Part shown: one piece after another, positions 34,932 through 43,682 of the stretch | Layout of the letters: each line of letters starts with the position of its first letter | Numbering within the stretch: position 1 is the stretch's first letter | From: Lacrimispora sp. BS-2 | GTDB lineage: Bacteria; Bacillota; Clostridia; Lachnospirales; Lachnospiraceae | NCBI RefSeq assembly: GCF_040207125.1 | Contig: NZ_CP157940.1 | Span: 1,550,001-1,614,000, forward strand | DNA: 64,000 nt | Reading direction: 5' to 3' | Translations under genes and position numbers: made by a program | Notes under the pieces: generated by a model | Seen by the model: the letters and a program-made list of their open reading frames with translations, nothing else | The model's database searches: none | What the model was told of the DNA's origin: nothing

Positions 34932-35373
34932 ATGAGTAACAACGAAAAACTGACAACCCGGGATTATCCGCTCAGCATCCAGCACCTGTTCCCTATATCC
35001 GGCGCTGCCGTGCATACCCTTACTGATAAGCTTCATTCCATCGCCGGCATTATTTTCTTTAAGTGTTGGCGCCTTAGTATTCCACTGCTGTACTAAATTT
35101 AAGGTTCCTGTATTCCCTGGTTCCTCCTTCGCTTTTCCGGCCGCTGCTACCGCAGTTATCCGACCGGAAGGAACCGTGATCCCAGGAAATCGGCCTTTAG
35201 CACAGGGTGGAATTATTTTTGCGGTATTTTGACTTGGATTCCCACAGCTTGGAGAACTTAATGTTAAAGCAAGCCCCATTTCATGAAACATTTCAGGTCT
35301 GTTTCCAGCAGTCATAATCGGAGTTCTTAGGAACCCCATATCGCCGGAAACTCCTGATACACTAAGAGAATAA
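34932..35373 (+). pseudogene. Decayed uracil permease gene (NCS2 family)
   Basis: The 5' end reads MSNNEKLTTRDYPLSIQHLF and continues PISGAAV, which fits the permease N terminus (KLTxxDYPLSIQHLFAMFGATV) with single-base changes, then the frame stops. The 3' end reads ISGLFPAVIIGVL, RNPISPE, with an in-frame TGA before it, matching the C terminus of UraA/PyrP (SGxxxAAIIGVLLNxILPE). Only about 440 bp remain of an expected 1,290. It lies 20 bp before upp, where such a permease often sits. A 176-codon antisense frame here is taken as chance. Confidence 0.65.
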
Positions 35374-35393
35374 AGAAAGGATTTAAAACTATT

Positions 35394-36035
35394 ATGGACT
35401 TTTCAATGGACAATGTAACTGTTTTTACCCACCCGCTTATTCAGCACAAGATCTCTATTTTAAGAGATAAGAGGACAGGAACCAATGAGTTCCGCGCTCT
35501 CATCGAAGAGATTGCAATGCTGATGGGATTTGAAGCTTTAAGAGATCTCCCCTTGCAGGATGTAGAGGTGGAAACTCCCATTGAGACCTGCATGACTCCT
35601 ATGATTGCCGGTAAAAAAATGGCTGTCGTTCCTATTCTTCGTGCAGGACTGGGCATGGTCAACGGAATCCTGGCCTTGGTTCCCTCCGCAAAAGTGGGCC
35701 ACATCGGCCTTTATCGTGATGAAGTTACCCATGAACCTCACGAATACTACTGTAAGCTGCCAAGCCCTATTGAGCAGAGAACCATTGTTGTCACCGATCC
35801 CATGCTGGCAACCGGAGGTTCCGCAATCGCTGCTGTGGATTTCATTAAACAGCACGGCGGAAGGAATATCAAGTTCATGGCCATTATCGCTGCTCCAGAA
35901 GGCTTAGAGAAGCTTCGTGAGGCACATCCGGACATACAGATCTACATCGGACATCTGGACCGCCAGTTAAATGAAAACGCCTATATCTGTCCTGGCCTTG
36001 GTGATGCAGGGGATAGAATCTTCGGTACAAAATAG
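35394..36035 (+). CDS. upp: Uracil phosphoribosyltransferase
   Basis: 213 residues. Makes UMP from uracil and PRPP. The PRPP-binding motif is [13 protein letters not shown]; other conserved parts are [16 protein letters not shown] and the C-terminal [14 protein letters not shown]. It salvages uracil, although the adjacent permease gene appears dead, so uptake must use another transporter or internal uracil. AAAGGA lies 12-14 bases before the ATG. Confidence 0.97.
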   Translation: MDFSMDNVTVFTHPLIQHKISILRDKRTGTNEFRALIEEIAMLMGFEALRDLPLQDVEVETPIETCMTPMIAGKKMAVVPILRAGLGMVNGILALVPSAKVGHIGLYRDEVTHEPHEYYCKLPSPIEQRTIVVTDPMLATGGSAIAAVDFIKQHGGRNIKFMAIIAAPEGLEKLREAHPDIQIYIGHLDRQLNENAYICPGLGDAGDRIFGTK

Positions 36036-36056
36036 CAGACAAAAAAGAAATTCAAA

Positions 36057-36105
36057 AAACGCGCATTGATTTGGCATATTAAGCCGCTTCATGCGCGTTT
36101 CTTTT
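36057..36105 (+). terminator. Terminator after upp
   Basis: Arms AAACGCGCAT (36057-36066) and ATGCGCGTTT (36091-36100), then CTTTT. It may also serve the convergent transporter gene. Confidence 0.75.
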
Positions 36106-36113
36106 AGATATTT

Positions 36114-37442
36114 TTATCCGATTCCTTTATATAGAATGCTAAGTGCAAACACCAATGCAGCAAGAAAAACATAAACGAATTTTGCAGTAAAAAGATAAGC
36201 TGCCCCTAAAGGCTTCTTCCGTCCCCTGTTTAATTCTTCCATGATCCTGCCGTCTTTTAAAACCCAGTAAATCATGATGGAGCATAAAACAGCACCAAAA
36301 GGAACTACGTATATTGTTATCAAATCCATAAAGAATCCCATATACGGCTCATATTCTATGAAAAGCCCGGGAATAAATACTGCGGCCCCTACCAGGAAAA
36401 TGGACTTTTTACGGGACAAGTGAAGGTGGGTCTGAACAGCCTCCGAGCACACCTCAAGCATGTTTACCAAAGAAGTCACCCCGGCAAACAACACAGAGAG
36501 GAAAAACAGCACTGCCACCCATCTTCCTGCCGGAATCATGGAAAATACCTTTGGGACTGTGATGAACATAAGGGGAGGACCGCTTGCAGGATCCATCTGG
36601 AAGGCAAAGACCGCCGGAATAATGGCAAAACCAGCCAAAAGCGCTGCAATTGTATCAAGTAGCGCGGTAGTAAGGGCTGCCTTGGGAATATCCTCCTTTT
36701 TATCCAGATAGCTTCCGTAAATGACCATTCCGGAGCCTGTAATGGATAAGGAAAAGAATGCCTGTCCCATGGCCATCACCCAGGTTTCCGGCTTCAGTAA
36801 GTACTCCCACCTGGGAACCAGCAGATATTCATAGCCGGCCAGAGAGCCTGGAAGAAAAAACACCCGTATTGCAATGATCGCAAACAAAATAAAAAAAGAC
36901 GGCATCATGATTGCATTCACTTTTTCAATGCCCTTTAAAACGCCCCCTGTCAGTACTGCTACAGTAATGACCACCACAAGAAAATGCCAGGGCACACTGC
37001 CGAATTTTCCTGTCATGCCGGAAAAGTATTCCTTTGCATCCGTATTCATCATTACACCGGTCAGGGAACCAAACAGATACTTAAGAACCCAGCCTACAAT
37101 AATAGCATAGCCAATGGCAATGCCAAGAGAGCCAATCAAAGGAATGGCTCCAAGAAATGCTCCGCCCTTTTTTCCTCTGGTCTTCATGGCATAATCATAG
37201 GAACCAATAGGGCCTGTCCCAGTCAGCCTTCCAAAAGCAAACTCGCCGGAAAGCCCGACTATACCAAACAAAAAAATAAAGCCGAAATACACCAGTAAAA
37301 AAGCAGCTCCCCCATACTGCCCCAGGCGGTAGGGAAACATCCAGATGTTCCCCATACCTACCGCAGAGCCAACAGAGGCGAGAATAAACCCGATCCGTGA
37401 ACCAAAGGTACCGTTCTTCGCCGCAGTGTGTTGTTTATCCAT
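36114..37442 (-). CDS. Sodium:neurotransmitter symporter family transporter
   Basis: 442 residues, about 11 membrane segments. The unwound first segment has the family motif (GSAVGMGNIWMFPYRLGQYGG split over TM1), and the N terminus GSRIGFILASVGSAVGMGN is typical of bacterial NSS proteins. It imports an amino acid with sodium; tryptophan, tyrosine and leucine are known substrates in the family, but specificity cannot be read here. The next upstream gene is 12 bp away. Confidence 0.9.
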   Translation of the reverse strand: MDKQHTAAKNGTFGSRIGFILASVGSAVGMGNIWMFPYRLGQYGGAAFLLVYFGFIFLFGIVGLSGEFAFGRLTGTGPIGSYDYAMKTRGKKGGAFLGAIPLIGSLGIAIGYAIIVGWVLKYLFGSLTGVMMNTDAKEYFSGMTGKFGSVPWHFLVVVITVAVLTGGVLKGIEKVNAIMMPSFFILFAIIAIRVFFLPGSLAGYEYLLVPRWEYLLKPETWVMAMGQAFFSLSITGSGMVIYGSYLDKKEDIPKAALTTALLDTIAALLAGFAIIPAVFAFQMDPASGPPLMFITVPKVFSMIPAGRWVAVLFFLSVLFAGVTSLVNMLEVCSEAVQTHLHLSRKKSIFLVGAAVFIPGLFIEYEPYMGFFMDLITIYVVPFGAVLCSIMIYWVLKDGRIMEELNRGRKKPLGAAYLFTAKFVYVFLAALVFALSILYKGIG

Positions 37443-37453
37443 TGTATTGTTCC

Positions 37454-38137
37454 TTATTCCTCAATAATTTTTTTCTCTACGATTTCTCCCTGATTCTTAT
37501 AGATGGAATTCGCGTCAACACAGCTTCTGACACAGGAAAGAGGATAAACAATGGATTTCGGTCCGATTACGGTTCCTGGATTTAAGACTGCACCGCAGCC
37601 AATTTCAGTGAAATCGCCAATGATCGCGCCGAATTTCTTAAGTCCTGTCTCAATATCCCCGTCTTCTGCATGAACTGTAACAAGAGACTTATCGGTTTTT
37701 ACGTTGGAAGCCAGAGAAGAAGCGCCCATATGAGACTTATAACCTAAAATGGAATCTCCTACATAGTTATAGTGAGGAACCTGTACACCGTCAAAAAGAA
37801 TGGAATTCTTAATTTCAGAAGAGTTTCCTATTACAGCACCTTCTCCTATGATGGCATTGCCTCTGATGAATGCACAATGACGGATCTGTGCGCCCTTGCA
37901 GATGATTACATGCTCACCCATACAGGCTGTTGGCGGAAGATTTATGGATTTATGAATCCACACCGCTTTTCCTACGTGAACATACTCATCCTTTGGAAGA
38001 CGCTCTCCCAGGGAAACGATGAAGTCACTGATTTTCGGAAGAATTTCCCATGGATAAGTGGTCTGTTCAAATAATAATTTGGCTATGGTATGGGTGGTAT
38101 CAAATAAGTCCTGGTTTGTCATATCTTCTTTTTTCAT
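37454..38137 (-). CDS. Hexapeptide-repeat (left-handed beta-helix) protein, GlmU-like
   Basis: 227 residues. After a helical N terminus, hexapeptide repeats run from about residue 60 (VWIHKSINLPPTACMG, VIICKGAQIRHCAFI, AIIGEGAVIGNSSEI) with a long loop KSHMGASSLASNVKTDKS, as in the C-terminal half of GlmU. It lacks the nucleotidyltransferase half. It is probably a sugar-nucleotide acyltransferase or a related binding protein. AGGAG lies nine bases before the ATG. Confidence 0.8.
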   Translation of the reverse strand: MKKEDMTNQDLFDTTHTIAKLLFEQTTYPWEILPKISDFIVSLGERLPKDEYVHVGKAVWIHKSINLPPTACMGEHVIICKGAQIRHCAFIRGNAIIGEGAVIGNSSEIKNSILFDGVQVPHYNYVGDSILGYKSHMGASSLASNVKTDKSLVTVHAEDGDIETGLKKFGAIIGDFTEIGCGAVLNPGTVIGPKSIVYPLSCVRSCVDANSIYKNQGEIVEKKIIEE

Positions 38138-38148
38138 TTTATAATCTC

Positions 38149-40263
38149 CTATTTTTGTTTTTTATAATTAGCTGCCGCAGCATCAAATACACCATGCAGA
38201 TCGTAATGATTGTTGAGCCTTAAAACTCCTGCGGTCCGCCCGGCAACAAAATTCTCCAGTTTCTGCATATATTCTTCCGGGGTAATGGTCCCCTCGGCCA
38301 CATAATTCAGCCCTTTTTCCCAGCTTGCCGTCAATTCCGGATTAAGGAGCTGTCTGATGGAAGCATTGACTACATCAAAAATCATTTCTCCCAAAAGAGT
38401 GGGAACAATTACCTGAGTCTTGCTGTTTAAAGAAAGATACTTGATATGAAACAGCTTTTTTAAAATCTCAGCCCGGGTAGCACTGGTTCCTATTCCGCTT
38501 CCCTTTATCTGGGCGCGGAGCTCTTCATCTTCTATAAGCTGTCCGGCGTTTTCCATGGCTAAGATCATGGAACCGGATGTATAGCGCTTGGGCGGGGAGG
38601 TTTCTCCTTCCTTAATCTGCAGCTTTTTAAGAGAAAGCTTCATCCCCTTTTTCAGGGTTCCAAGCATGGCAATAAATGCGGGATTATCCATTTGATTTTG
38701 AGAGGATTCCGGATTGTTTTCCTCCTGTCCGCTGTCTTCAGAGGGCGCTTCTGCTTTTCCTTCATCCTGCTGCTTCTTTTTCCCCCAGGATACCTCGGCG
38801 ACCTTTAAATAGCCTGCTTCCAGCATGACACGGAAATTGGCATAGAAATGTTCCTTGCCCGGCACCTGGTTAACCGGTGCCGGCTCTGTATCTGCCACAA
38901 GCTCCAGTGCATATTTCTGATAGACAGCCGGCGGATAAAAGACGCTTATAAATCTTCTTGCTATGACCTCATAAACCTTCAGTCCCAGGGGAGAGAGTCC
39001 CCTTAATGCGGCCAGTCCCTGACCGGTGGGTATGATGGCATAATGGTCCGTTATCTGCTTATCATTAACGTACCTGGTTTTTTCAATGGTCTTGTAGGAC
39101 CCCTTCTCCATAACCTCTGCCGCCGCTTCCGCCATAGGTTCAAAGCCCTTAAGCCCGGCAATGTTCTTATGGATTTCCTTTGCAACCGCCGTGGATAAAA
39201 CTCTGGCATCGGTTCTTGGGTAAGTGACCATCTTCTTTTCATAAAGCTGCTGAACCAGCTTCAAGGTCTCATCAGGGCTGATCTTAAACATTCTGGAACA
39301 GTCATTCTGAAGCTCAGCCAGATTGTAAAGCAAGGGAGGATTCTTTGTTTCCTTTTTCTTTTCTATGGAAGCAACGGTTCCTTCCATGGGATTCATAAGA
39401 GACAGGGTACTGATCAGCTCTTCTGCGTATTTTCGTTCCTTAAAGCCATTTTCCTTATAAAGGAACGGGGATTCAAAATACCTGGATCCGGGGGCGCTTT
39501 TCCACTCCCCGTCAAAATCCATACCCGGTAGTTCCGGGTTTGCTGCATCCTCTCTGGAAAAGGTTCCGATTACACGGTAAAACGGGGTTTTAACAAACTC
39601 CCTGATCTCCCGTTCTCTCCGTACCACCATTCCCATGACACAGGTCATGACCCTGCCGACGGATATTACCGTATTCTTCCCGCTTTTTAAGTAATTGGAA
39701 ATGTTCTGCCCATATCTTAGTGTAAGCAATCGGGAAAAATTAATTCCCATGAGATAATCTTCTTTTGCCCTTAAATAGGCGGAGGCCGAAAGATTATCGT
39801 ATTCGGATTCATCCTTTGCTTCCCGGATGCCTCTTAAAATCTCTTCCTCTGTCTGGGAATCAATCCACACACGCTTCTGCTTCTTGTCCCTGACCCCTGC
39901 CATCTGCGCCACCAGACGGTATATGTACTCTCCTTCCCGCCCGGAGTCCGTGCACACATAAATGGTCTCCACATCAGGGCGGTTCAGCAGACTGCTTACA
40001 ATCTTAAATTGCTTTTCAGCGTTTGGGATCACCTCGTACTTAAATTCCCTGGGAAGAAAAGGAAGGGTGGAAAGGCTCCACCGCTTGAATTTTGGATCAT
40101 AGCTTTCCGGATAGCTCATCGTTACCAGATGCCCTACGCACCAGGTTATGATCACCTGATCCGATTCTATATATCCATCCCTGCGCCGTCCATTCGCCTT
40201 TAAAGCATTTGCAAACTCCTGGGCCACACTTGGTTTTTCTGCAATGTATAACGATTTTGACAT
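38149..40263 (-). CDS. topB: DNA topoisomerase III
   Basis: 704 residues, type IA topoisomerase. TOPRIM domain at the N terminus (SLYIAEKPSVAQEFANAL, then CTDSGREGEYIYRLV) and the active-site tyrosine in VTYPRTDARVLS. It cuts single strands to decatenate replication intermediates. No C-terminal zinc fingers are present; instead there is a glutamate-rich insertion near residue 515 and a typical type III C terminus. AGGGAGATAT precedes the ATG. Confidence 0.93.
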   Translation of the reverse strand: MSKSLYIAEKPSVAQEFANALKANGRRRDGYIESDQVIITWCVGHLVTMSYPESYDPKFKRWSLSTLPFLPREFKYEVIPNAEKQFKIVSSLLNRPDVETIYVCTDSGREGEYIYRLVAQMAGVRDKKQKRVWIDSQTEEEILRGIREAKDESEYDNLSASAYLRAKEDYLMGINFSRLLTLRYGQNISNYLKSGKNTVISVGRVMTCVMGMVVRREREIREFVKTPFYRVIGTFSREDAANPELPGMDFDGEWKSAPGSRYFESPFLYKENGFKERKYAEELISTLSLMNPMEGTVASIEKKKETKNPPLLYNLAELQNDCSRMFKISPDETLKLVQQLYEKKMVTYPRTDARVLSTAVAKEIHKNIAGLKGFEPMAEAAAEVMEKGSYKTIEKTRYVNDKQITDHYAIIPTGQGLAALRGLSPLGLKVYEVIARRFISVFYPPAVYQKYALELVADTEPAPVNQVPGKEHFYANFRVMLEAGYLKVAEVSWGKKKQQDEGKAEAPSEDSGQEENNPESSQNQMDNPAFIAMLGTLKKGMKLSLKKLQIKEGETSPPKRYTSGSMILAMENAGQLIEDEELRAQIKGSGIGTSATRAEILKKLFHIKYLSLNSKTQVIVPTLLGEMIFDVVNASIRQLLNPELTASWEKGLNYVAEGTITPEEYMQKLENFVAGRTAGVLRLNNHYDLHGVFDAAAANYKKQK

Positions 40264-40340
40264 ATATCTCCCTACCGCCTTATGATAGTAACCCTTTCAT
40301 TATAACACTAAAATTCATGAATGGCAAATCTTTCTGATAA

Positions 40341-41231
40341 CTATGCTTTTGCGGAGCCTTTCCTTTTATACTCAGATAAGATAACAGAGGCGAACATCAG
40401 CACACATCCTGCAGCCAATTTTCTCGTCACCTGTTCCCCCAGAAACAGGACGGAAAACGTCAGTCCGAATACGGCTTCAAAAGATAAAATGATGGAAGAA
40501 GTATTGGGAGTCAGATGCTTTTGTCCCATATTCTGCAGAAGAAAACAGATCATGGTCCCAAAAATCCCCAGATACAGCAAACCAGTCATCATAGAAGGGT
40601 CGATCACGGTTAAATCTAAGGAACCTTCCAGAAACGGAGCTATTGCCCAGCTTAATATTGCCGCCACCACCATCTGGATCACAGTCAGAATAATGGGATC
40701 ATGATCTACGGTATAACGGTCAATAAAAACAATGTGAAACGCAAAGAAAAAGCCACATACCAAAGTCATCAGATCGCCAGCATTCACCGATAAGTTTCCT
40801 TCCAGGGACAACAGGGCAAGCCCCAGCACTGCCATCCCTGCTGCTGCCACGTTGTTCCGGGAAGGCTTTTTTCTGTTATAAAACCAATGGAGAAACGGCA
40901 CCAGAATCACGTATAATGTAGTGATAAAGGCATTTTTACTGGCAGTGGTATATTTAAGCCCATAGGTCTGAAAAAAATAACTGACAAACAAAAATACGCC
41001 TAAAAGTCCGCCGCACATCATATCTGTTTTACAGATCTTTTTCACCCGTTTCCAGAATACGGCCACCAGAGCAGCAGAAGCAATAGTAAAACGTAAAGCC
41101 AGCAAGTAGACCGGAGTAACCACTTCCACCGAATTCTTCATCACAACAAAGCCGCTGCCCCATATGATGGTTGTTATAATCAGACCTAAGACAGACAGCG
41201 CCTTGATTCCATTTCCGTTCTGTTTTTTCAT
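40341..41231 (-). CDS. EamA/DMT-family transporter
   Basis: 296 residues with about ten membrane segments in two EamA halves (IIWGSGFVVMKNSVEVV near the start, TGLLYLGIFGTMICFLLQNMGQKHL later). Drug/metabolite transporter superfamily exporter of unknown substrate. Its neighbours (galM, topB) give no hint. Confidence 0.87.
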   Translation of the reverse strand: MKKQNGNGIKALSVLGLIITTIIWGSGFVVMKNSVEVVTPVYLLALRFTIASAALVAVFWKRVKKICKTDMMCGGLLGVFLFVSYFFQTYGLKYTTASKNAFITTLYVILVPFLHWFYNRKKPSRNNVAAAGMAVLGLALLSLEGNLSVNAGDLMTLVCGFFFAFHIVFIDRYTVDHDPIILTVIQMVVAAILSWAIAPFLEGSLDLTVIDPSMMTGLLYLGIFGTMICFLLQNMGQKHLTPNTSSIILSFEAVFGLTFSVLFLGEQVTRKLAAGCVLMFASVILSEYKRKGSAKA

Positions 41232-41262
41232 ATGTACACTTTAATGTCCTTTCATATAAGAG

Positions 41263-41289
41263 CAGGGGCGCAGTGTCCTGCGTCCCTGG
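41263..41289 (-). terminator. Hairpin after galM
   Basis: CAGGGACGCAGG / TGCGCCCCTG pairing on the minus strand about 20 bp after the galM stop; only a weak T tract follows. Confidence 0.45.
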
Positions 41290-41308
41290 TTTATTTTTCT
41301 GTTCGTTT

Positions 41309-42367
41309 CTATTTTATATTGGAGAACTTGTAAATGGTTGTTGTCTTGTATTCTTCGCCGGCCTTTAAGACTGGAGACTGGAATTCCGGCTTATTCACAG
41401 AATCTGGATAATACTGGGTTTCAAAGCAATAGCAGCAGCGTTTTTCGTATACCGCTCCGCCTTTGCCCTTTATTCCATTTAAGAAGTTTGCAGTGTAAAA
41501 CTGCATTCCCGGGAGATCTGTATAAACCTCCATCCGGATGCCTGTCTTATCTGACTCCGATGCGGCACACAGGGAAACCTCACCTGGCAGGTGGTTTAAG
41601 ACCCAGTTATGGTCATAACCTCCGCCGTATATCAGGGCCTCATATTCCTCATGGATATCCTGCTCAATGGGTTTCATCACAGTGAAATCCATGGGAGTTC
41701 CCTTAACAGAAGTGATCTCACCGGTGGGAATGGAACCTTTATCCGCTCTCGTATAAGCATCTCCGTCAATCCAGACACGCTGCTTCATGGCATCTGTGCT
41801 GCCCTGGCCGTCCAGATTGAAATAACTGTGATTGGTAAAGTTTGCTACGGTATCTGCATCACAGATCATATGGTAGGAAATCTCAAGGCTGTTATCCGGT
41901 GTAAGAGTATAGGTTACGGTAATGTTTGCATTCCCAGGGAATCCCTGGTCTCCATCCGGTGAAAAGAGGGAAAAGCTGACACTGGTTCCCAGATCATTTT
42001 CCTCTGCCTCACTGTCCCAAAGACGGCTCTGATAAAGATCCGGACCGCTGTGAAGATTGTTAGGTCCATTATTGGCTTTCAGCCTGTACTCTTTTCCATT
42101 GATGCTGAATTTCGCGCCTGCAATGCGGTTGGCGTTCCTTCCAATGGGAGCTCCAAAGTGAGGCGGATTTAAAAGATACTCATCTGCACTGTCAAATCCC
42201 AGGACCACATCAACCATGTTTCCACCCCTGTCAGGCATATTCATGTTGACCCAAACTGCACCCAGATTTGTGAAAGAAGCGGAAACTCCGTTTTTATTTA
42301 CCAGTGTATACAAATACACTTCCCTTCCACCTTGCACATTTCCCCAAAGTTCTTTCTTGTATGCCAT
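41309..42367 (-). CDS. galM: Aldose 1-epimerase (galactose mutarotase)
   Basis: 352 residues. Interconverts alpha and beta anomers of galactose or glucose. Conserved residues sit in GRNANRIAGAKFSI, NNGPNNLHSGP, the histidine segment NFTNHSYFNL and GGGYDHNW. The catalytic glutamate region is near the C terminus (FETQYYPDSVN). It appears monocistronic. Confidence 0.93.
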   Translation of the reverse strand: MAYKKELWGNVQGGREVYLYTLVNKNGVSASFTNLGAVWVNMNMPDRGGNMVDVVLGFDSADEYLLNPPHFGAPIGRNANRIAGAKFSINGKEYRLKANNGPNNLHSGPDLYQSRLWDSEAEENDLGTSVSFSLFSPDGDQGFPGNANITVTYTLTPDNSLEISYHMICDADTVANFTNHSYFNLDGQGSTDAMKQRVWIDGDAYTRADKGSIPTGEITSVKGTPMDFTVMKPIEQDIHEEYEALIYGGGYDHNWVLNHLPGEVSLCAASESDKTGIRMEVYTDLPGMQFYTANFLNGIKGKGGAVYEKRCCYCFETQYYPDSVNKPEFQSPVLKAGEEYKTTTIYKFSNIK

Positions 42368-42394
42368 TTTCCTTCCTCCATATGCCTTTTATTG

Positions 42395-42424
42395 AAAGCT
42401 CCCTCCCTCCAGGCCGGGAGCTTT
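42395..42424 (-). terminator. Hairpin after asd
   Basis: AAAGCTCCC (42395-42403) pairs with GGGAGCTTT (42416-42424). It lies between asd and galM; the T tract is short. Confidence 0.5.
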
Positions 42425-42433
42425 ATGATTCAA

Positions 42434-43522
42434 TCATTCCTTGGCTTTGATATATCCCTTTGCGGTTAAAAGCTCTGCGGACAGAACCGCACCGCCGGCC
42501 GCTCCGCGGACCGTGTTGTGGGAAAGGCCCACAAACTTATAATCGTAAACCGAATCTTCTCTTAAACGTCCTACGGAAATTCCCATTCCTTTTTCAAAAT
42601 CCACATCAAGGTTTACCTGAGGACGGTTGTCTTCTTCTAAATACTGTATGAACTGTTTGGGAGCGCTTGGAAGTTTCAGTTCCTGAGGAAGGCCCTTAAA
42701 ATTCACGATGCGGTCAATCAATTCCTCTTTGGTCGGTTTTTTGCGGAACTTTACGAATACAGCCGCTGTATGTCCGTTTAATACTGGTACCCGGATGCAC
42801 TGACAGGTGATTACAGGCTCACTTGCTTTCACGATCTCTCCGTTTTCAACCTTTCCCCAGAGACGAAGAGGCTCCTGCTCGCTCTTTTCTTCTTCTCCTC
42901 CTATATAAGGAATGATGTTTTCTACCATCTCCGGCCAGTCCTTAAAGGTCTTTCCTGCTCCTGAAATTGCCTGATAGGTGGTAGCAACCACTTCATATGG
43001 CTCAAATTCCTTCCATGCCGTTAAAACAGGGGCATAGCTTTGAATGGAACAATTGGGCTTTACCACGATGAATCCCCGATCCGTACCCAGACGCTTTTTC
43101 TGATCCTCAATGACTTCAAAATGCTCAGGGTTGATCTCCGGCACCACCATAGGGACATCGGCTGTCCAGCGATGGGCGCTGTTATTGGATACTACCGGCG
43201 TACCGGTCTTTGCATAAGCTTCCTCAATGGCCTTAATTTCTTCCTTTGTCATATCTACGGCGCTGAAAACAAAATCAACACTGGCGGCAACCGCTTCCAC
43301 TTCATTTACATTCATAACAGTCAACTTTTTTACGGACTCAGGCATTGGAGTGGTCATTTTCCAACGGTCACCTACTGCTTCCTCATAAGCTCTGCCAGCA
43401 GAACGAGGACTTGCTGCCACTGTCACCACCTCATACCATGGATGGTTCTCAAGAAGAGAAATAAATCTCTGTCCCACCATACCGGTTGCTCCTAAAACGC
43501 CAACTCGCAATTTTTTTTCCAT
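42434..43522 (-). CDS. asd: Aspartate-semialdehyde dehydrogenase (archaeal/fungal type)
   Basis: 362 residues from the ATG at 43522, which has GAGGAG seven bases upstream. It reduces aspartyl phosphate to the semialdehyde for lysine, threonine, methionine and diaminopimelate. NADP motif VGVLGATGMVGQRF, catalytic cysteine in KPNCSIQ and histidine in LNGHTAAV. Length and motifs fit the archaeal/fungal branch rather than the E. coli one. Confidence 0.94.
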   Translation of the reverse strand: MEKKLRVGVLGATGMVGQRFISLLENHPWYEVVTVAASPRSAGRAYEEAVGDRWKMTTPMPESVKKLTVMNVNEVEAVAASVDFVFSAVDMTKEEIKAIEEAYAKTGTPVVSNNSAHRWTADVPMVVPEINPEHFEVIEDQKKRLGTDRGFIVVKPNCSIQSYAPVLTAWKEFEPYEVVATTYQAISGAGKTFKDWPEMVENIIPYIGGEEEKSEQEPLRLWGKVENGEIVKASEPVITCQCIRVPVLNGHTAAVFVKFRKKPTKEELIDRIVNFKGLPQELKLPSAPKQFIQYLEEDNRPQVNLDVDFEKGMGISVGRLREDSVYDYKFVGLSHNTVRGAAGGAVLSAELLTAKGYIKAKE

Positions 43523-43682
43523 CGCTTTCTCCTCTTTTCTTTTCATTTTGTAATCTTATCATATGCTAAATTCTTAATTATCCTATAACAAAGTGAAAAA
43601 AAAATCAATATTTATTCGCCAGAAAAATACATTTGTCCGTCCCGCAAATACATTTCTTTAAAATGTATGCTGCAGCAGAGCA

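Noticed and set aside
34809..35339. 176-codon minus-strand frame over the uracil permease relic
   Set aside because: It runs into the lipoprotein gene, shows no family motif, and the plus strand explains the region better as a decayed permease.
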